Source: Blasia pusilla (Eukaryota > Marchantiophyta > Marchantiopsida > Blasiales). From it: a stretch of DNA of 64,000 nt. Positions 24,290 through 35,807 of the stretch are shown in pieces; the stretch's first letter is position 1, and every line of letters begins with the position of its first letter. The notes under the pieces are model-generated. The model was not told where the DNA came from. It did no database searches and saw only the letters and a list, made by a program, of their open reading frames with translations. Made by a program: the position numbers and the translations under genes. Location: positions 3,224,001 through 3,288,000 of the forward strand of contig CM114271.1 in assembly GCA_050084515.1 (NCBI GenBank). Direction: 5' to 3'.

Positions 24290-24612
24290 TGTGGAAAACT
24301 GCTAAACAAAACATAACTGGTGGAAAAATGACTCTCACACACACACACACACACACACACAATCATGGAGGACGAAATTTGCAATGAGAGAATGAGTGGA
24401 GGCTGGTCCTCTCCTCAATTATATAGGATATGTACAAGCAACCCTAACCCTACCCTTAACCATAGTCTCGAGTTAGACTAATTGTGATTAACTAACCCTA
24501 CTTAAGAGAATCGTGCTTAAGTGATTAACCAAGATTAAGCTTCCCTACTTTGTGTGAGTACCAAATGTAGGAGTTCATATGTCTCATAAGCTTGACTGTA
24601 ACTCAATCTTCA
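24290..24612 (-). repeat. Copia 3' LTR
   Basis: On the minus strand it begins TGAAGATTGAG and ends TTTTCCACA (TG...CA). It contains a (CA)n tract at about 24335-24360. The same blocks, including 'ttatataggatatgtacaag', recur in the 5' LTR at 27349-27659. Confidence 0.9.
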
Positions 24613-24615
24613 ATA

Positions 24616-24626
24616 CTCCCCCTCAA
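24616..24626 (-). other. Copia polypurine tract
   Basis: The minus-strand sequence TTGAGGGGGAGT directly precedes the 3' LTR. This is the usual plus-strand primer site of plant copia elements. Confidence 0.85.
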
Positions 24627-24684
24627 GCTCATATTGATATCTCTAACGTCTAAATCCTTTCTAAAAATCTCAAACTTATCTCTA

Positions 24685-25205
24685 GACACGTCTTTTAGGA
24701 TAGATCTGTCAGATCTAGCAGAGCGCCTTCGTGAGTAGTGGAGGATAGGCTCAATAGGTGGAGGATGACTTACTGAGGCCCCGGGAAACGTGAGAGCAAA
24801 TTTCCCCATTGTTTCGGCTCATTTAGAGCCATATTGAGGAACTTATTATTTTAGGTAAGTACTATTTTTAGTATATGATCAACTTTTATTTTTGGTAAGT
24901 GGCCCTTGACCTCCATCAGGTCAAGAGCCAAGGAGGTGACTTTGGAGCGTAGGTTACCATAGAGAGAGCTTGGGAGAGGGGAGGAGTATACCTAAAGGAG
25001 AGAGAGCTTGAGGGCTCATTCTCTCTTTGTTGAACCTCTTGGCATAAGGCGGCGGAGCTATGGTCCCTTGCCTTGTGAGTGTAACCCAAGCCTCTCATTA
25101 GGAGAGTGGGTTTGGTTTGACATGAGAGAGTGTGCACACCTTTGAGAGTTATGGTGTGAGATGGTGTAGAGAGAGATTGGATCTTACTTTACAAAGAGAG
25201 AATGA
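24685..25205 (-). repeat. Dispersed repeat family R, copy 3, inside the copia remnant
   Basis: This inverted copy runs from 'tttaggataga' to about 'ttacaaagagagaatgag' and matches the copy at 63.05-63.55 kb in the same order. It occupies the place where copia pol should be, so its insertion (or a linked deletion) removed integrase core, RT and RNase H. Confidence 0.8.
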
Positions 25206-25253
25206 GCCCTCAAGCTCTCTCTCCCTGAGGCATACCCCTCCCCTCTCCCAACT
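25190..25253 (+). repeat. Short plus-strand fragment of family R abutting copy 3
   Basis: The segment 'caaagagagaatgagccctc...cccctctccc' is the plus-strand form of a block also present inverted in copy 3. The two form a head-to-head junction, which suggests a rearrangement at or after insertion. Confidence 0.6.
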
Positions 25254-25255
25254 TG

Positions 25256-26853
25256 GATGCTCTTCTATCTTGCTTTGGAAAAGGAAATCTAGCTTGTTTT
25301 CCAAATTGGCAAGCAGGAAATACCTCTAACGTAGCATGACTGGCTAATTTAGGGAGTCCTATTACTATATTAGATGATGAAAAAGTATATAATCTTTGAA
25401 GATTGATATGTCCAATTCTTTTATGCCACACATTTAGATTTGTGACTTGTTGGCCGATTTGACCATACATTGCTATTTGAATCTTTGGCACAGAAATATC
25501 TAATTTGAACATTCTGCCAGATCTAGTTCCTTTGGCTATTGTAGTCTGGTCACCCATTGATTCAATGAAACAACCATCTGCGTTAGACTTCACTTGATAA
25601 GCCTGTTCTATTATCTGTGCTATAGATATCAGATTTCTTGCAATAGTAGGAACATAGAGAACATTTCCAAGAGCACAAAGACCATATGATGCTATTGGAA
25701 CTTTACAGGTATGCGAGATATGATGTTGAGTGTCATCTCATGTGAGCACAATTGCAGGATCTTTCACCGGCTCCAAACTATTGAACCATTTAGCTTGTGA
25801 GATCATGTGATTTGATGCATCAAAGTCAATGTACCAATCTGTTGTCAAGTCTTTCTTCACCATTGCTCCCATATGATGAGTCATGACGAAGAGATGCTAT
25901 GTTTGTGAATGTTGTTGTTTTTGGTACTACTCTTGGTAGTGTTGCTCCACATAGTTTTATTGTTGTAAGGATCCTATTCTCATATCTTCCTTCTTCTTGA
26001 AACAAAACTTTGCATATTGACCCTTTATCCCACAGTAATTGCAAGATCCAGAGACCCTTTGTTGCTGACCTCGATCCCAACGATTTCCACCATCACCACC
26101 TTGTGATTGTGTCTGGTACTGGTTCGTAGTTGATTGAGTGACATTATATTGAGTGCCTCTTCCTCCATATGCTTCATATCCACCACGACCACGGAAGTTT
26201 TTGCCATGACCCCTGCCTCTGTTTGATCCATAATCTGCAAATAACGCACTCTCTTGTAGATTAGACGAGCTACCGCTGCCTACTAGGTGCATCTCTTCAC
26301 TGATCAATAGAGGAACTAACTCTTGAAAGGTTGGATATTTCTCTCTCACAGAGATAGAGGTCTCAAAGGACTTGTAATGCTTTGGAAGGCCTTGAAGAGT
26401 GAATAAAATCAGATCATCATATTCTACTGTCACTCCAATGCTATTCAACTAATCAACAATATGTCTGATACTCAAAATATAATCATTGATGCTCTACGAT
26501 CTTTTCCTCACTACGTTTAATTGTTGTTTCAATTGAAGCTTTCTGGCCTTTGTAAATGTCTAGAATAACTTTTCCAATGCATCCCAGGACTCCTTCGGAG
26601 TATCAACATCTTGGATGTGACCAATCATTGGCGAATTGATCGTTATTGCAATGTCGTGGATTACTTGCCTTACACGTTTGTTCCAAGTACGAACATTCAA
26701 GTCTGTTGAGTCACCTTCTAGCTTGGCCTCATCACCTATGACAAGCTCCCATAGTTCTTGACCCATGAGAAATTATTTCATGCAAAACTTCTAGATATTG
26801 TAATTCTGCTTGTCTAGCTTCTCGCCTGTGATTGATGTTGAGGAATACTCCAT
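25256..26853 (-). pseudogene. Copia gag-protease-preintegrase pseudogene
   Basis: The minus-strand ATG at 26851-26853 starts a copia-type gag. Its UBN2-like capsid region (26300-26766) includes WDALEKLF and HYKSFETSISVREKYPTF. The zinc knuckle CNYCGIKGQYAKFC has Tyr where His is expected. The protease site reads WYIDFDASNHM, where plant copia proteases have D-S-G-A. The GAG-pre-integrase motif VWHKRIGHINLQRLY is followed by CQFGKQ (25290-25440). Several in-frame stops interrupt the frame (for example TAG for the expected Trp soon after the start). The frame ends at the family R junction. It made the capsid and protease of the ancestral element; this copy is not functional. Confidence 0.85.
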
Positions 26854-27336
26854 GATAAACGATTTCACTCACAAAAACATAATTTCAGGCTTTCTACTGC
26901 TCCAATTGAAGCATAGACTACTCTTACACAGAAATTGACCTAAAATTTGCCAAAATTGATCAAATGTAAGAAAGAACTAGTCGAAATTGGCTTGTAGAGA
27001 GCAAAGTACACAACTTTTCTTCACTAATTGCACTTTCCTACACGTCAGAGTGTCAGAATCGAGCAATTTTGGGTGCGTTGGAAAGCTCTCAATGAGCTCT
27101 ATAAGACGTCTAGAACAACCTTTGACATCATTCTAGCCAAAGCGGACCCAGATGGCTGAATCAACCGGGAAAGCCCTAAAAAACGCCTCCAAAGTTTTAT
27201 CACCGTCAAAGCTCCACTTGAAATCTGCACCCACTAAGTTATGAATAAAATTTCCTTCTCCCAAACTGAAATTTTGCCTTCTCTTGCCTCTCTTCTCTAT
27301 TCAAACACCAAGAATTTCAAGTGATGTTCTCCTCCC

Positions 27337-27348
27337 GCTGTGATACCA
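27337..27348 (-). other. Copia primer-binding site (initiator Met-tRNA)
   Basis: The minus strand reads TGGTATCACAGC directly after the 5' LTR. This differs by one base from TGGTATCAGAGC, the complement of the plant initiator Met-tRNA 3' end. Confidence 0.85.
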
Positions 27349-27659
27349 TGTGGAAAATTGCTAAACAAGCATAAGTGGTGGAAAACGGCTATCACACACA
27401 CACACACCACCATAGAGAACGAAATTTGTAATGAGATAATGAGTGGATTCTGGTCCTCAACTCAATTATATAGGATATGTACAAGCAACCCTAACCCCAC
27501 ACTTAACCATAGTCTCGAGTTAGACTAGTTATGATTAACTAACCATAGTTAAGATAATCGTGTTTAACTCACTAACCAAGATTAACCTTCCCTACTTCGT
27601 GTGAGTACCAAATGTAATAGTTCAGATGTCTTATGAGCTTGACTATAACTCAATCTTCG
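27349..27659 (-). repeat. Copia 5' LTR
   Basis: It matches the 3' LTR at 24290-24612 along its length. The terminal CA on the plus strand has become CG at 27658-27659. The gypsy relic begins immediately to the right. Confidence 0.85.
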
Positions 27660-29955
27660 ATAATATATTGTGTGGTACTCGCTCCACCTAAGGATGTCTG
27701 TATCCGGAATGGACAACGCTCCACATGGGCCCTCGTCAAGCCCAAACCTCTGAATGCCGCTTTCCCCAACATGAAGGGGTTGCGCTCCTGAATCCAACCA
27801 GATGCATTGTGGACTAAAAGCTCTATCTCTTGGACTCACCAACTGGAAGACCTCTCCCCGGTTATCCAACAAAATAACACAAGGAGAAGCCATGGCAAGC
27901 TCTATCGCGGGTCTAGTGGGCATCTCCGCCATCCTAGCAATTGCAACCTGCCACGAATGTGACGTGGATGGCCCGAGCATCAGCTCCAAGGGCAAGTCCA
28001 TCACCTCCTCTACAATCACCTTTGAATGTGATGCATGAACTCCAACTCCAAGATCACATAGCGTAGCAGCCAACCGGAAAACCTCGGCGGGGGTACTTTC
28101 CAACGTCATAACATCGAAAGCAGAAAATAAAGGAGCGCGGTACACAATGGTGGACGCCCCCAACAACATACTTGACACATTCCCCTCTTGAGCATCAACA
28201 ATAGGAGTTGTGGCACTCTCTTCTCCCATCGCCAACTCTCCGAGAACTCTTATCAGAACCCGTCGATGGGGTCCTCATTGCCTCGAACAACGTGAAAGAC
28301 TAATGAAGACTGGTCTGTTTCTTGGCTTCCCCCCGCTGTGGATCCAAATCTGCGACTGCTCCACGCGTAACAACTCCAAGGGCCTCCATCTGGGCAACCC
28401 CGCACATCCAACCAGGATCCTCCATATCTATGGCGGCTCCATAAGACATCGATGCCACGGATCCGGCATCGGGTAACCTCAATGCCATAGTAGCAATCTG
28501 CTGCTGTAGCTGATGTATCTGAGCAGCCATCCCAGCCTTACGCTTGGCATCTCCCTCAACGCGTCTAGGTGGGGGAACTTTACCTCCTCCATGAACAACT
28601 CCATCATCCCCTTGGGCGAATCCATCTTCTCGTCTCCCAATGGGACCACCTGGTGCACGGCCTCTAGGCCCACCTAGACCGGCAACTCGCTATGGTGCCC
28701 TCTCTGGCCCTCGATCCAGACGTAACTTATGGTGCAAGCACAAATACTTGGCGTGTGTGTGACCTCTGAAATTAGTCACATTGATAATCTCTTGGTGCAG
28801 CCCCATCTCCTCCTCCATGTTACGGTAACCGACCATGACCCTGACGAAAGCAATGGTGTTGATGATGGGCTCCACCACATGACCAAAACGTAATCGTAGA
28901 CGGTTGCTGCTGAGCCGCATATGAAGGCGCAGGTCTCTGTGGCACGGCCTCCCGATATCCTCCCTTAGCTTGTGGTGTCACAGACCTATCTCGGAATCCA
29001 CGTTGTTGCATTGATGGTGCAGAAAATCGTGACTGCTCTCCTCCGCCATGTTACGCTCAATATTCTCGGCCGTCCTTAAAACATCTCTCAATATAGGGGA
29101 GGTGTTCATAAGAAGTATCCCCTCCTGCACATGTATCCGCAAGGTCCGGTCCAACATCGCGTACCATGACTAGATAGCATGAGCCTCTGTCATCCCCTGA
29201 GTGACGTTAATCAACCGGCGCAAGCGGGTGTAGGCCTCATGCAAACTCTCACCCGGGAGCCTCTGGAAGTCGTGGATGCTCCGCAACTTCTCCGTCCGTA
29301 CCCCCTGGTAGCTCGCCCTCAACTCAGCAAAGAACTCAACCACGAGGTTGAACCTCGGATGAACTCGACTGGACAATGCAACTGCTCCAGTGTGAGTCAC
29401 CCCTCCTACAACATCACTGATGGAGGAACCCTCTCCTAAATCCTCCTCCTTATCAAGAAACGGATCAGTCCATGCCACATAGGGTGGGTCATAGTAGAAT
29501 CGCCATTCCTCAATCTCTTGGGCATATCTGTGGGGGAACTCATGATAATCATCCATGGGTGCCCTCTCTAAATGTTGGAATGTACCGTTCCATGTTGTAA
29601 ACAGGTTGAACTCTCTAGAGTTCCTAGCCCGTTGTGAGTCACACCAACTACTAAAATCCGCAATGAAGTCCTGTAGCTCTATGATGCCTACAGCACCCTA
29701 AGCGGTCATCTACCCCGATCGTCCATCTCGTACGCCCAACTGGTAGGACCACTCAATGTGTGCGGTGGATCACTAGCACACTCTTCTATACTCTCCCCCT
29801 CGTTTGAAGACAACACAAAAGGAGACCGAGGTGGTCTCTCATGTGGAGACTCTGGAAACTTCACACCACTCCGGGCAAACCCTCTAGAGCTACTCTTAGG
29901 TCCACCACCTCGCCTCTCAAAGTCCCAAAAGGACACCGTGATGATCCTCATGCCC
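27660..29955 (-). pseudogene. Gag-protease half of a second gypsy element (same family as 34-43 kb)
   Basis: Minus-strand frames match the gag and protease of the plus-strand element. Gag pieces include PMDDYHEF, VVEFFAELRASYQGVRTEKLRS and LHEAYTRLRRLINVTQG (29170-29560), and an N-terminal stretch with RGFARSG (29706-29951). A gag knuckle remnant (CGGAHHQHHC) lies near 28870. The protease region (27663-28235) has the active-site motif LDSGAQPL, intact here but altered in the plus copy. Frameshifts separate the pieces. The element ends at 27660 against the copia LTR; no methyltransferase, RT or integrase remains. It is useful as a reference for stops in the 34-43 kb copy: it has TGG and CAA at two positions where that copy has stops. 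Confidence 0.85.
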
Positions 29956-31620
29956 CTCTCACACGATCACTTTCAATCTCACGAGTAATCACTCAATCAC
30001 TCAATCCAACAATCGGCTCTCTATCTACACTCTCTCACTTAGACGTGTCTTGTGCGGCAACATGCGGCGTGGTGTGGCAAATCATCGACTGCCCTATCAT
30101 CTCATCGGCAAGACACACCCTCAACTTTGGACATCCCACACATGTCTATGTCCCCTAACCCATACATCAATGATGCTCTCACCATCAGCCCGAAACCCAA
30201 TATCCCCAAATAACTTCCCAATACCCGGAAATCCCTAACGCGTGTAGGGCAAAAGACCAGAATGGGTAATCTGAATGTCTGTGTCGCTCCTCACCAATTG
30301 CAAAACCTCGACCCCAACTCGGTCGTGAAAACAACTCCTCCAAATAGTATGTCGTACTCCCCTGGTACTGACGGTGCTCAAATCTCCTCAATGTGCGGTG
30401 CGGGTCCAGTGGTACGGTACGGCAGTGGCGGCACGGAACGGCACGGCACTCGAGAATGGGGTGCGGCATTGAGTGGCATACCCTCCCCAACAACAAAACA
30501 CACACTCTGCTCCCAAGTGATGGTGCAGCTCCGCGATCAAAAAGTGCGGTGCGGCCACGAGCGGCACCGCGCAGCAATTGGCGACGTGTTGCGGCTACGA
30601 GCGTCACAGCACGTTATTGGATCGTCGCCGAGTGGCTACAAATCACAACGCAGCAAAGCGGAAAAGAATGGAGACCCCATCGACCCAAAATATCACCTGT
30701 CATTCCTGAGCGGTCAATCCTCAGTCGATCGATGTCCAAACGGCGACTGAAAAATCGGTGGCGGAGCTAATGACAAAAATCAACGGCCGTCAATTACTCA
30801 ACGGAAACTGACAGCTGCAGAACACCGACGGATGTCGGTCGGACGGACCCAGTTGGTAGCAGCGGACGGCGTAGGTGCGTAGCCGGATGGAGCGACGCAC
30901 AGTAGGACAGCGACTCAACCCGCGGCAGACGAGAGGGAGACTTCAGGTTTCGATGGGGTCCCGGCAACGTGACGCCGACAGTCGCGTAGGGCGCGTAAGG
31001 CACATAGGGTCGGCTGGTAGAGCCACCGAAGAAAGACCGCGACGGATGGACGGCACGTGGCACAGAAAGCGGCGAACTATGGCTAGCGGCAACTCCCCCT
31101 AGCATACGACAACGGAGAGGGTCGCAGACCGGGTGTAAGGCGTCGGCTTGACGCAGCCGGTCGCGAGCCGGATCACAGAGACGGCAACTACGTCGAGCGA
31201 CGGCAGCAGGTCAGGGTTGGCCGAAGGCAGGAGCTCCAGACAGTCACGACAAGAACACCAGTTGACGCACATCAATTTTCTGGCACATACGGCGGGCCCG
31301 CGATAGTAGTTGGGTACCGCCGCTACCGCGGTAGTAGCCACGGGACGGCGGCTGGTCGCGACGCACACGACGTGCGAGCAAAGTGGGCGGCTTCGTAGCA
31401 AGGTCGACCAGGAGGCACGGAGCAGGTGGCGACTCCGGCTAGCTCCCCCACGGCTGTGGCAACCTAGCGAGGCTACGGCAGCTTATGAATCCGTGACAGC
31501 AGGCCAGGCCACGGCGGACCGGGCTGAAAGGCGCGTCTGCGGGAGCAGTAGCGATCGGAACGCGTCGGAGAGGCTGACGGCAGAGCCGGGCGGATGTCGT
31601 CCCTCCCCCAAAATTTTGTC
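29956..31620. other. GC- and CpG-rich segment, probably leader of the second gypsy element
   Basis: From about 30380 to 31600 the sequence is markedly GC-rich with dense CpG, unlike all neighbours. ORFs are open on both strands (for example 30185-30607 minus, 30262-30750 plus), as expected in CpG-rich DNA, but none has a domain. It directly precedes gag of the minus-strand gypsy relic and is most simply its leader and LTR. Alternatives are an unrelated insertion or a promoter island. Confidence 0.4.
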
Positions 31621-31984
31621 TTCTTACTAAAATACCCCCCGGAAAAACTGGGTCGAAACTAAAATTGCTTAACTTGACTCCCCCCCCTCTGACAGATTTA
31701 CAAATTGGATGATTCTCCGCAATCAGTGGGTCAACTCTCCTATTTTATTTTTCACTCAACTTCTACCTCTGAAAACATTTGTCCCTTGTCCTACCCACTG
31801 AGATGACACATAACTTTTTTTCTACCCATCACCAAGGATTTTGGAAATTTCACTCATACCTTGGGACGGTGGCCATGGCAGCCCAACAAAAACTATTGTA
31901 ACTTCACGCTCAGCTCATGAAATTGCGCACCATTTCTTCTCCATGTGCACAACTTCTTGATCTATGACCTCGTTGAAATGGTTT

Positions 31985-32885
31985 CTCCATTCGACCTTCC
32001 AATAAAAACTGGCAGGAACTGTCGTGCAACTCAACATCTCTTCTCCTACACAAAATTTGGCAGCGCTTCCGTGTTGATTTCTCCCAGCGCAAATCGAAAA
32101 CTTGTGAAAACATAAACCAGCAAGCTACACGATGCTCTCGAGAGCACCGGCATGGGGCAACCCGCCCCCATACTCAATCCCTATCAAAAATTGGGCAGCG
32201 CTTCCGCGCGCCACTCTTCCACACAAAAAATTGGCAACCGCAAAGCACAACCAAAGCCACTCTTGCTCCGGTGAGCACTCCCATGAGTGGCTGAATGGGG
32301 AATACGGTCCCCAACCTCCAACAACAGCGAGTGACCAGCGAGCTCCTCCATTGAACTCTCTCACTCTCTCATTCTCTCTTTGTAAATCAAGTAGATCTCA
32401 CATCACATCACATCTCTCTCAACATCTCACACCACTCTCTCTCATGTCAAACCAAACCCACTCTCCTAATGAGAGGCTTGGGTTACACACACAAGGCAAG
32501 GAGGACCATAGCTCCGCCGCCTCATGCCAAGAGGTTCAAGAAAGAGAGAATGACCTCTCAAAGCTCTCTCTCGTTGAGGTATACCCCCTTCCCTCTCCCA
32601 AGCTCTCTCCTCAGTAACCTATGCTCGCAGGTCACCTCCTTGGCTCTTGACCTGTTGTAGCGGGTCAAGGGCCATTTCCCAAAGTGGAAATTCAACTCTA
32701 CTAAACATGGAAACTTACCCAACATAGTAAGTTTCTCTATATGACTCCAAATGAGCCGAAAGAAAGGGGAAACCTGCTCTCTCAGGTTTTCCGAGACCTC
32801 AGCAGGTCATTCTCGACCTCCTCATCCTGTCCTCCTCTACTCGCAAAGGCGCTCTACCAGATCTCTCTGATCTATCCTAAAAATT
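31985..32885 (+). repeat. Dispersed repeat family R, long copy 4 (about 0.9 kb)
   Basis: It matches the inverted copy at 63.05-63.93 kb from 'tcctacac', 'gcagcgcttccg' and 'tgctctcgagagcac' through the 'gggttacacacacaaggc' block to 'gatctatcctaaaa'. It includes 'ctctcattctctctttg', which is absent from short copies. No ORF with a domain. Size and lack of coding suggest a solo LTR or a non-autonomous element; the ends are not sharply defined. Confidence 0.75.
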
Positions 32886-34085
32886 TGTGACAACCATCAC
32901 CTTCGCCTCTTCTTCCTCGTATGAATTCTAACCTTCTCGCTTTTCCCTTCTCCATTCTTGTAGATGCAAAGGATCGAAATGAAAAAATTCGCAAGCATAC
33001 ATTGACATTGCACAACCACCTCAATAAAAGGAGAACAAGATGTAATTTCTAAAGGAAATTATACGTATGAAAGGGCTCATAATAAACCCACAAATGTGTA
33101 CGCTTGTGTGTAAGTCCAAAGAGCCATTTATTTTTATACTTATGTTGAATTCATCAAGTTTTCACAAGATAGTTATAAGATACAAAGAATCTAGGGGTTT
33201 ATTTGCAAGTGCTTTGGAAGTGTTTTACAAAGATTTTGTAACTTTGTGATTGCGCTCTAGAAAAGTCAATGTATTTTGCCACCTAGAACTCATAAACTAT
33301 CAAAGCAATTATATGGAAATCATCCAATAAATGTATGGAATTCTCTAATAAGAGGGGTCTAAACCAATGAGAATATAAAAACTTGAAGTTTCTAAAGGAT
33401 GCATGATAGTTGTTCATTTATAAAGAGCCATAAAAGAGAGAATCTTAGAAAGTGGAAAATCTACACCTAGCCTTATCAAAAATAACCTTGCGCCTATTCA
33501 TCCTCAGGCTAGAGGCACAAGAGTTAGACGTGGATTATGATTCAAGAGGGGCTCATACAAAACAAGTCATCTCTAAGGGATTTCGGACCTAAGACCTACA
33601 CCTCCGCAATGAGCACTCCATCCACTCCCTGAGTCTCCAACGTGATATGAACGGTATTAATAAAATTCTAAATCTGTTATCCAAAATAGAACATATGGCT
33701 TCAGGATTTTGACCTCGGGGTTAACTAACCCAAGGATGAATAGGCCCAAGGAAAAATAATCTTGATCACCATATGGAATTTCTACATATGAATGTAACTT
33801 GAAGTCTTTTTTTTTATATATAAATGGTTCTAAACTAATGCATTGGGTCTAACAAATATTTCCTTGAAGGCTTAATGGGATTTCATAGGTGGTCTTGCAA
33901 ACTCTGTAATTCACAAAAAACTGATTTTAAAAGATTAGGTCGCTCTTTCCTTCTTCATCTTTCCTAATCATGGATTGCTTAAAGATTAGAAGAACAATTA
34001 AATGGCTTTATAAAAGTACATTTGACTTGCTCATGATTGTACACACAGTTTCTCTAAGTCCAAAAACTTAAGTATATGAGAATAG
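32886..34085. other. Intergenic DNA between repeat R and the methyltransferase retroelement
   Basis: Moderately AT-rich with no ORF of interest. Its right end is the left flank of the gypsy element. Confidence 0.5.
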
Positions 34086-34461
34086 TAGCTGGCTGTCATG
34101 ACCATACGAATTATGTCGTAGAGTATAGCGTGCTAATAGAAGCCATACCTTATGTAGGGCCATAGTGTCTAGGTAGAGATGCGGTTTCATACATAGGGTT
34201 GGGGGTTACTCAGTTGAGGGTGACTTTTCCAATAGGGCCCGCTCTTAGGTTGGAGGATATAGTGTGGAGTGCACTCAAAGAACAGTTAGTTCTTTGAGTT
34301 GAGCCTGTTGCGTTGGAAGTTAGCCTTGGTAGTGAGTAGAGCTCTTGGCTATGGTGGTTCTCGTAAGCTTCGACCTGGATTCTCCCATCGTGGAGTGGGT
34401 TTGGCTCGACAGGATGTGATTCTATACGTGTTTTATGACAGTAGGTCTTTCATGGATTTCA
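34086..34461 (+). repeat. Terminal repeat A1 (5' end of the gypsy element)
   Basis: It aligns over its whole length with A2 (42982-43353), from 'tcatgaccatacg' to 'cttt catggatttca'. The core starts TG (34094) and ends CA (34461), as an LTR would. Unlike A2 it is not followed by the 104-bp B segment. Confidence 0.9.
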
Positions 34462-35807
34462 CTCAAAGAACTAGAGTAGATCGATGGTAGCTTCGATTGT
34501 GGATCAGTAGGATATGGTTAGGGCTGATTGTGTACTCAGACGTGGATGTTCGTGGCTTGTGGCCTATGTTGGAGTTGGGAATCTGGTGCATGGTTGGTTG
34601 GTAAAGAATTGCCTTGCTAGAGCTTTCCAACGCGCTTTAGATCACTGGATTTCGTTAAGGGAGTTGGAAGTTGGAGAGCTTGGAGTGAGGAAGCTCTGTT
34701 GAAGTTCATCCAGATCGGGTGAGAGGTTCTTGTTGCTACTTGTATTGTGATCTCATATGAAGCTATATGCTTGAGTGTTTGGAGCATTGTGTATTTCTGC
34801 GTGCATGAATCTGGGTGGAAGCGCTGTCGGATTTGCGATTCCGGAGGTGTATGGACAACAAGTTTGTCTGATTTTAAGCTCGAAGTACAGAGCTCGGTTG
34901 TAGCTGATTTTTTGTGGAGAGATAGCTATGGTGGTCAATTGAATTCTGGTTGAAATAGATTCAATTTTGGTTGAGAATTTGTGGAGTAATTTCTGATCAA
35001 AATTTTGCGGACTAGCTCAAGGTCTGGCTATGGTGGACAGCAGATCGGAGGGTCTGGCTATGGTGGACAGCAGATCAGAGAGGCTTCGAGGCATCTCGTG
35101 GTAGCTCAGTGCAAGTGGGCGTGAGAGGCGGAGTAAGGATCAAGGATTAAGCAAGAAAGCTTGCTTGCTTGGGCATGAGGCAGGTTTTGCAGGATTTGTG
35201 ATTTGAGTGTTGCATAACTGGTCACCCATCTTTGGGCTATTCTGCCTGGAAGACGCTTAACCGCTGAGTTCTTAACTATGCTAGTGTACACACTGGTGTA
35301 GCTCATTTGGTGTTGTTCGGAGATGTGTTAGGCGCTTTATGCATCTCAGGTTTTTGGTTGATGGATCTCTAGCGCATAGTACGGTGTAGCCTCTCCATGC
35401 AGTTGATATTTTCAGGTGCTGCGAGTCCGACTAGCACGTCATCGACCCGCGGCGGAGTAGTTATTGCGTTAGAATTTTGTAGTGGGTTCTGTGGATTTAA
35501 GGGGCGCCACGTTTGGTGGATTGTGTTACCTTGATTTCCATTTGTGATTAGAGGGTTTTCGTTGGACTTCCTGTGTTTGGATCCCCTCCATCCTTGCTTC
35601 TTGCTTGCGCGCCCATTGTTAGGGTTGACGTTGATTTCCATAGTAGTGTTACTCCTGTGTGCTACCGGTAGTGAGGCTGGAGTGATGACCAGTAGACCGT
35701 GGGAGCTTTCTTGTGGTGATGACACGTTAGGTTGCCTACACCCATAGCTAATAGAGCTAGAATAGTACAGCGACATCGACGTCACTTGGCTACTTAGTGG
35801 TGGTAAT
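34462..35807 (+). other. Leader of the gypsy element
   Basis: Noncoding region between A1 and gag. No clear tRNA primer-binding site follows A1. A 30-bp unit is duplicated in tandem at 35021-35050 and 35051-35080 ('ggtctggctatggtggacag'). The open minus-strand frame over 35369-36160 is a shadow. Confidence 0.6.

Larger units (their letters stand above)
24290..27659 (-). mobile_element. Degenerate Ty1/copia retrotransposon with both LTRs
   Basis: The ends are two similar LTRs (24290-24612 and 27349-27659). Read on the minus strand, the order is 5' LTR, primer-binding site for initiator Met-tRNA, gag, protease, GAG-pre-integrase, a break, polypurine tract and 3' LTR. The integrase core, reverse transcriptase and RNase H are missing; in their place lie pieces of repeat family R (24.69-25.25 kb). 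Gag-pol has several stop codons. Hand alignment of the LTRs shows many substitutions and indels, so the insertion is old. A target-site duplication is not clear: 'gatata' before the left LTR versus 'ataata' after the right. Confidence 0.9.

Noticed and set aside
30185-31630. Several ORFs on both strands in the CpG-rich block
   Set aside because: Open frames on both strands are expected in CpG-rich DNA; none shows motifs.
34453-34470. Primer-binding site starting TGGATTTCACTC after A1
   Set aside because: The TGG and following bases also occur in A2, so they belong to the repeat, and they do not match a plant tRNA 3' end that I recall.
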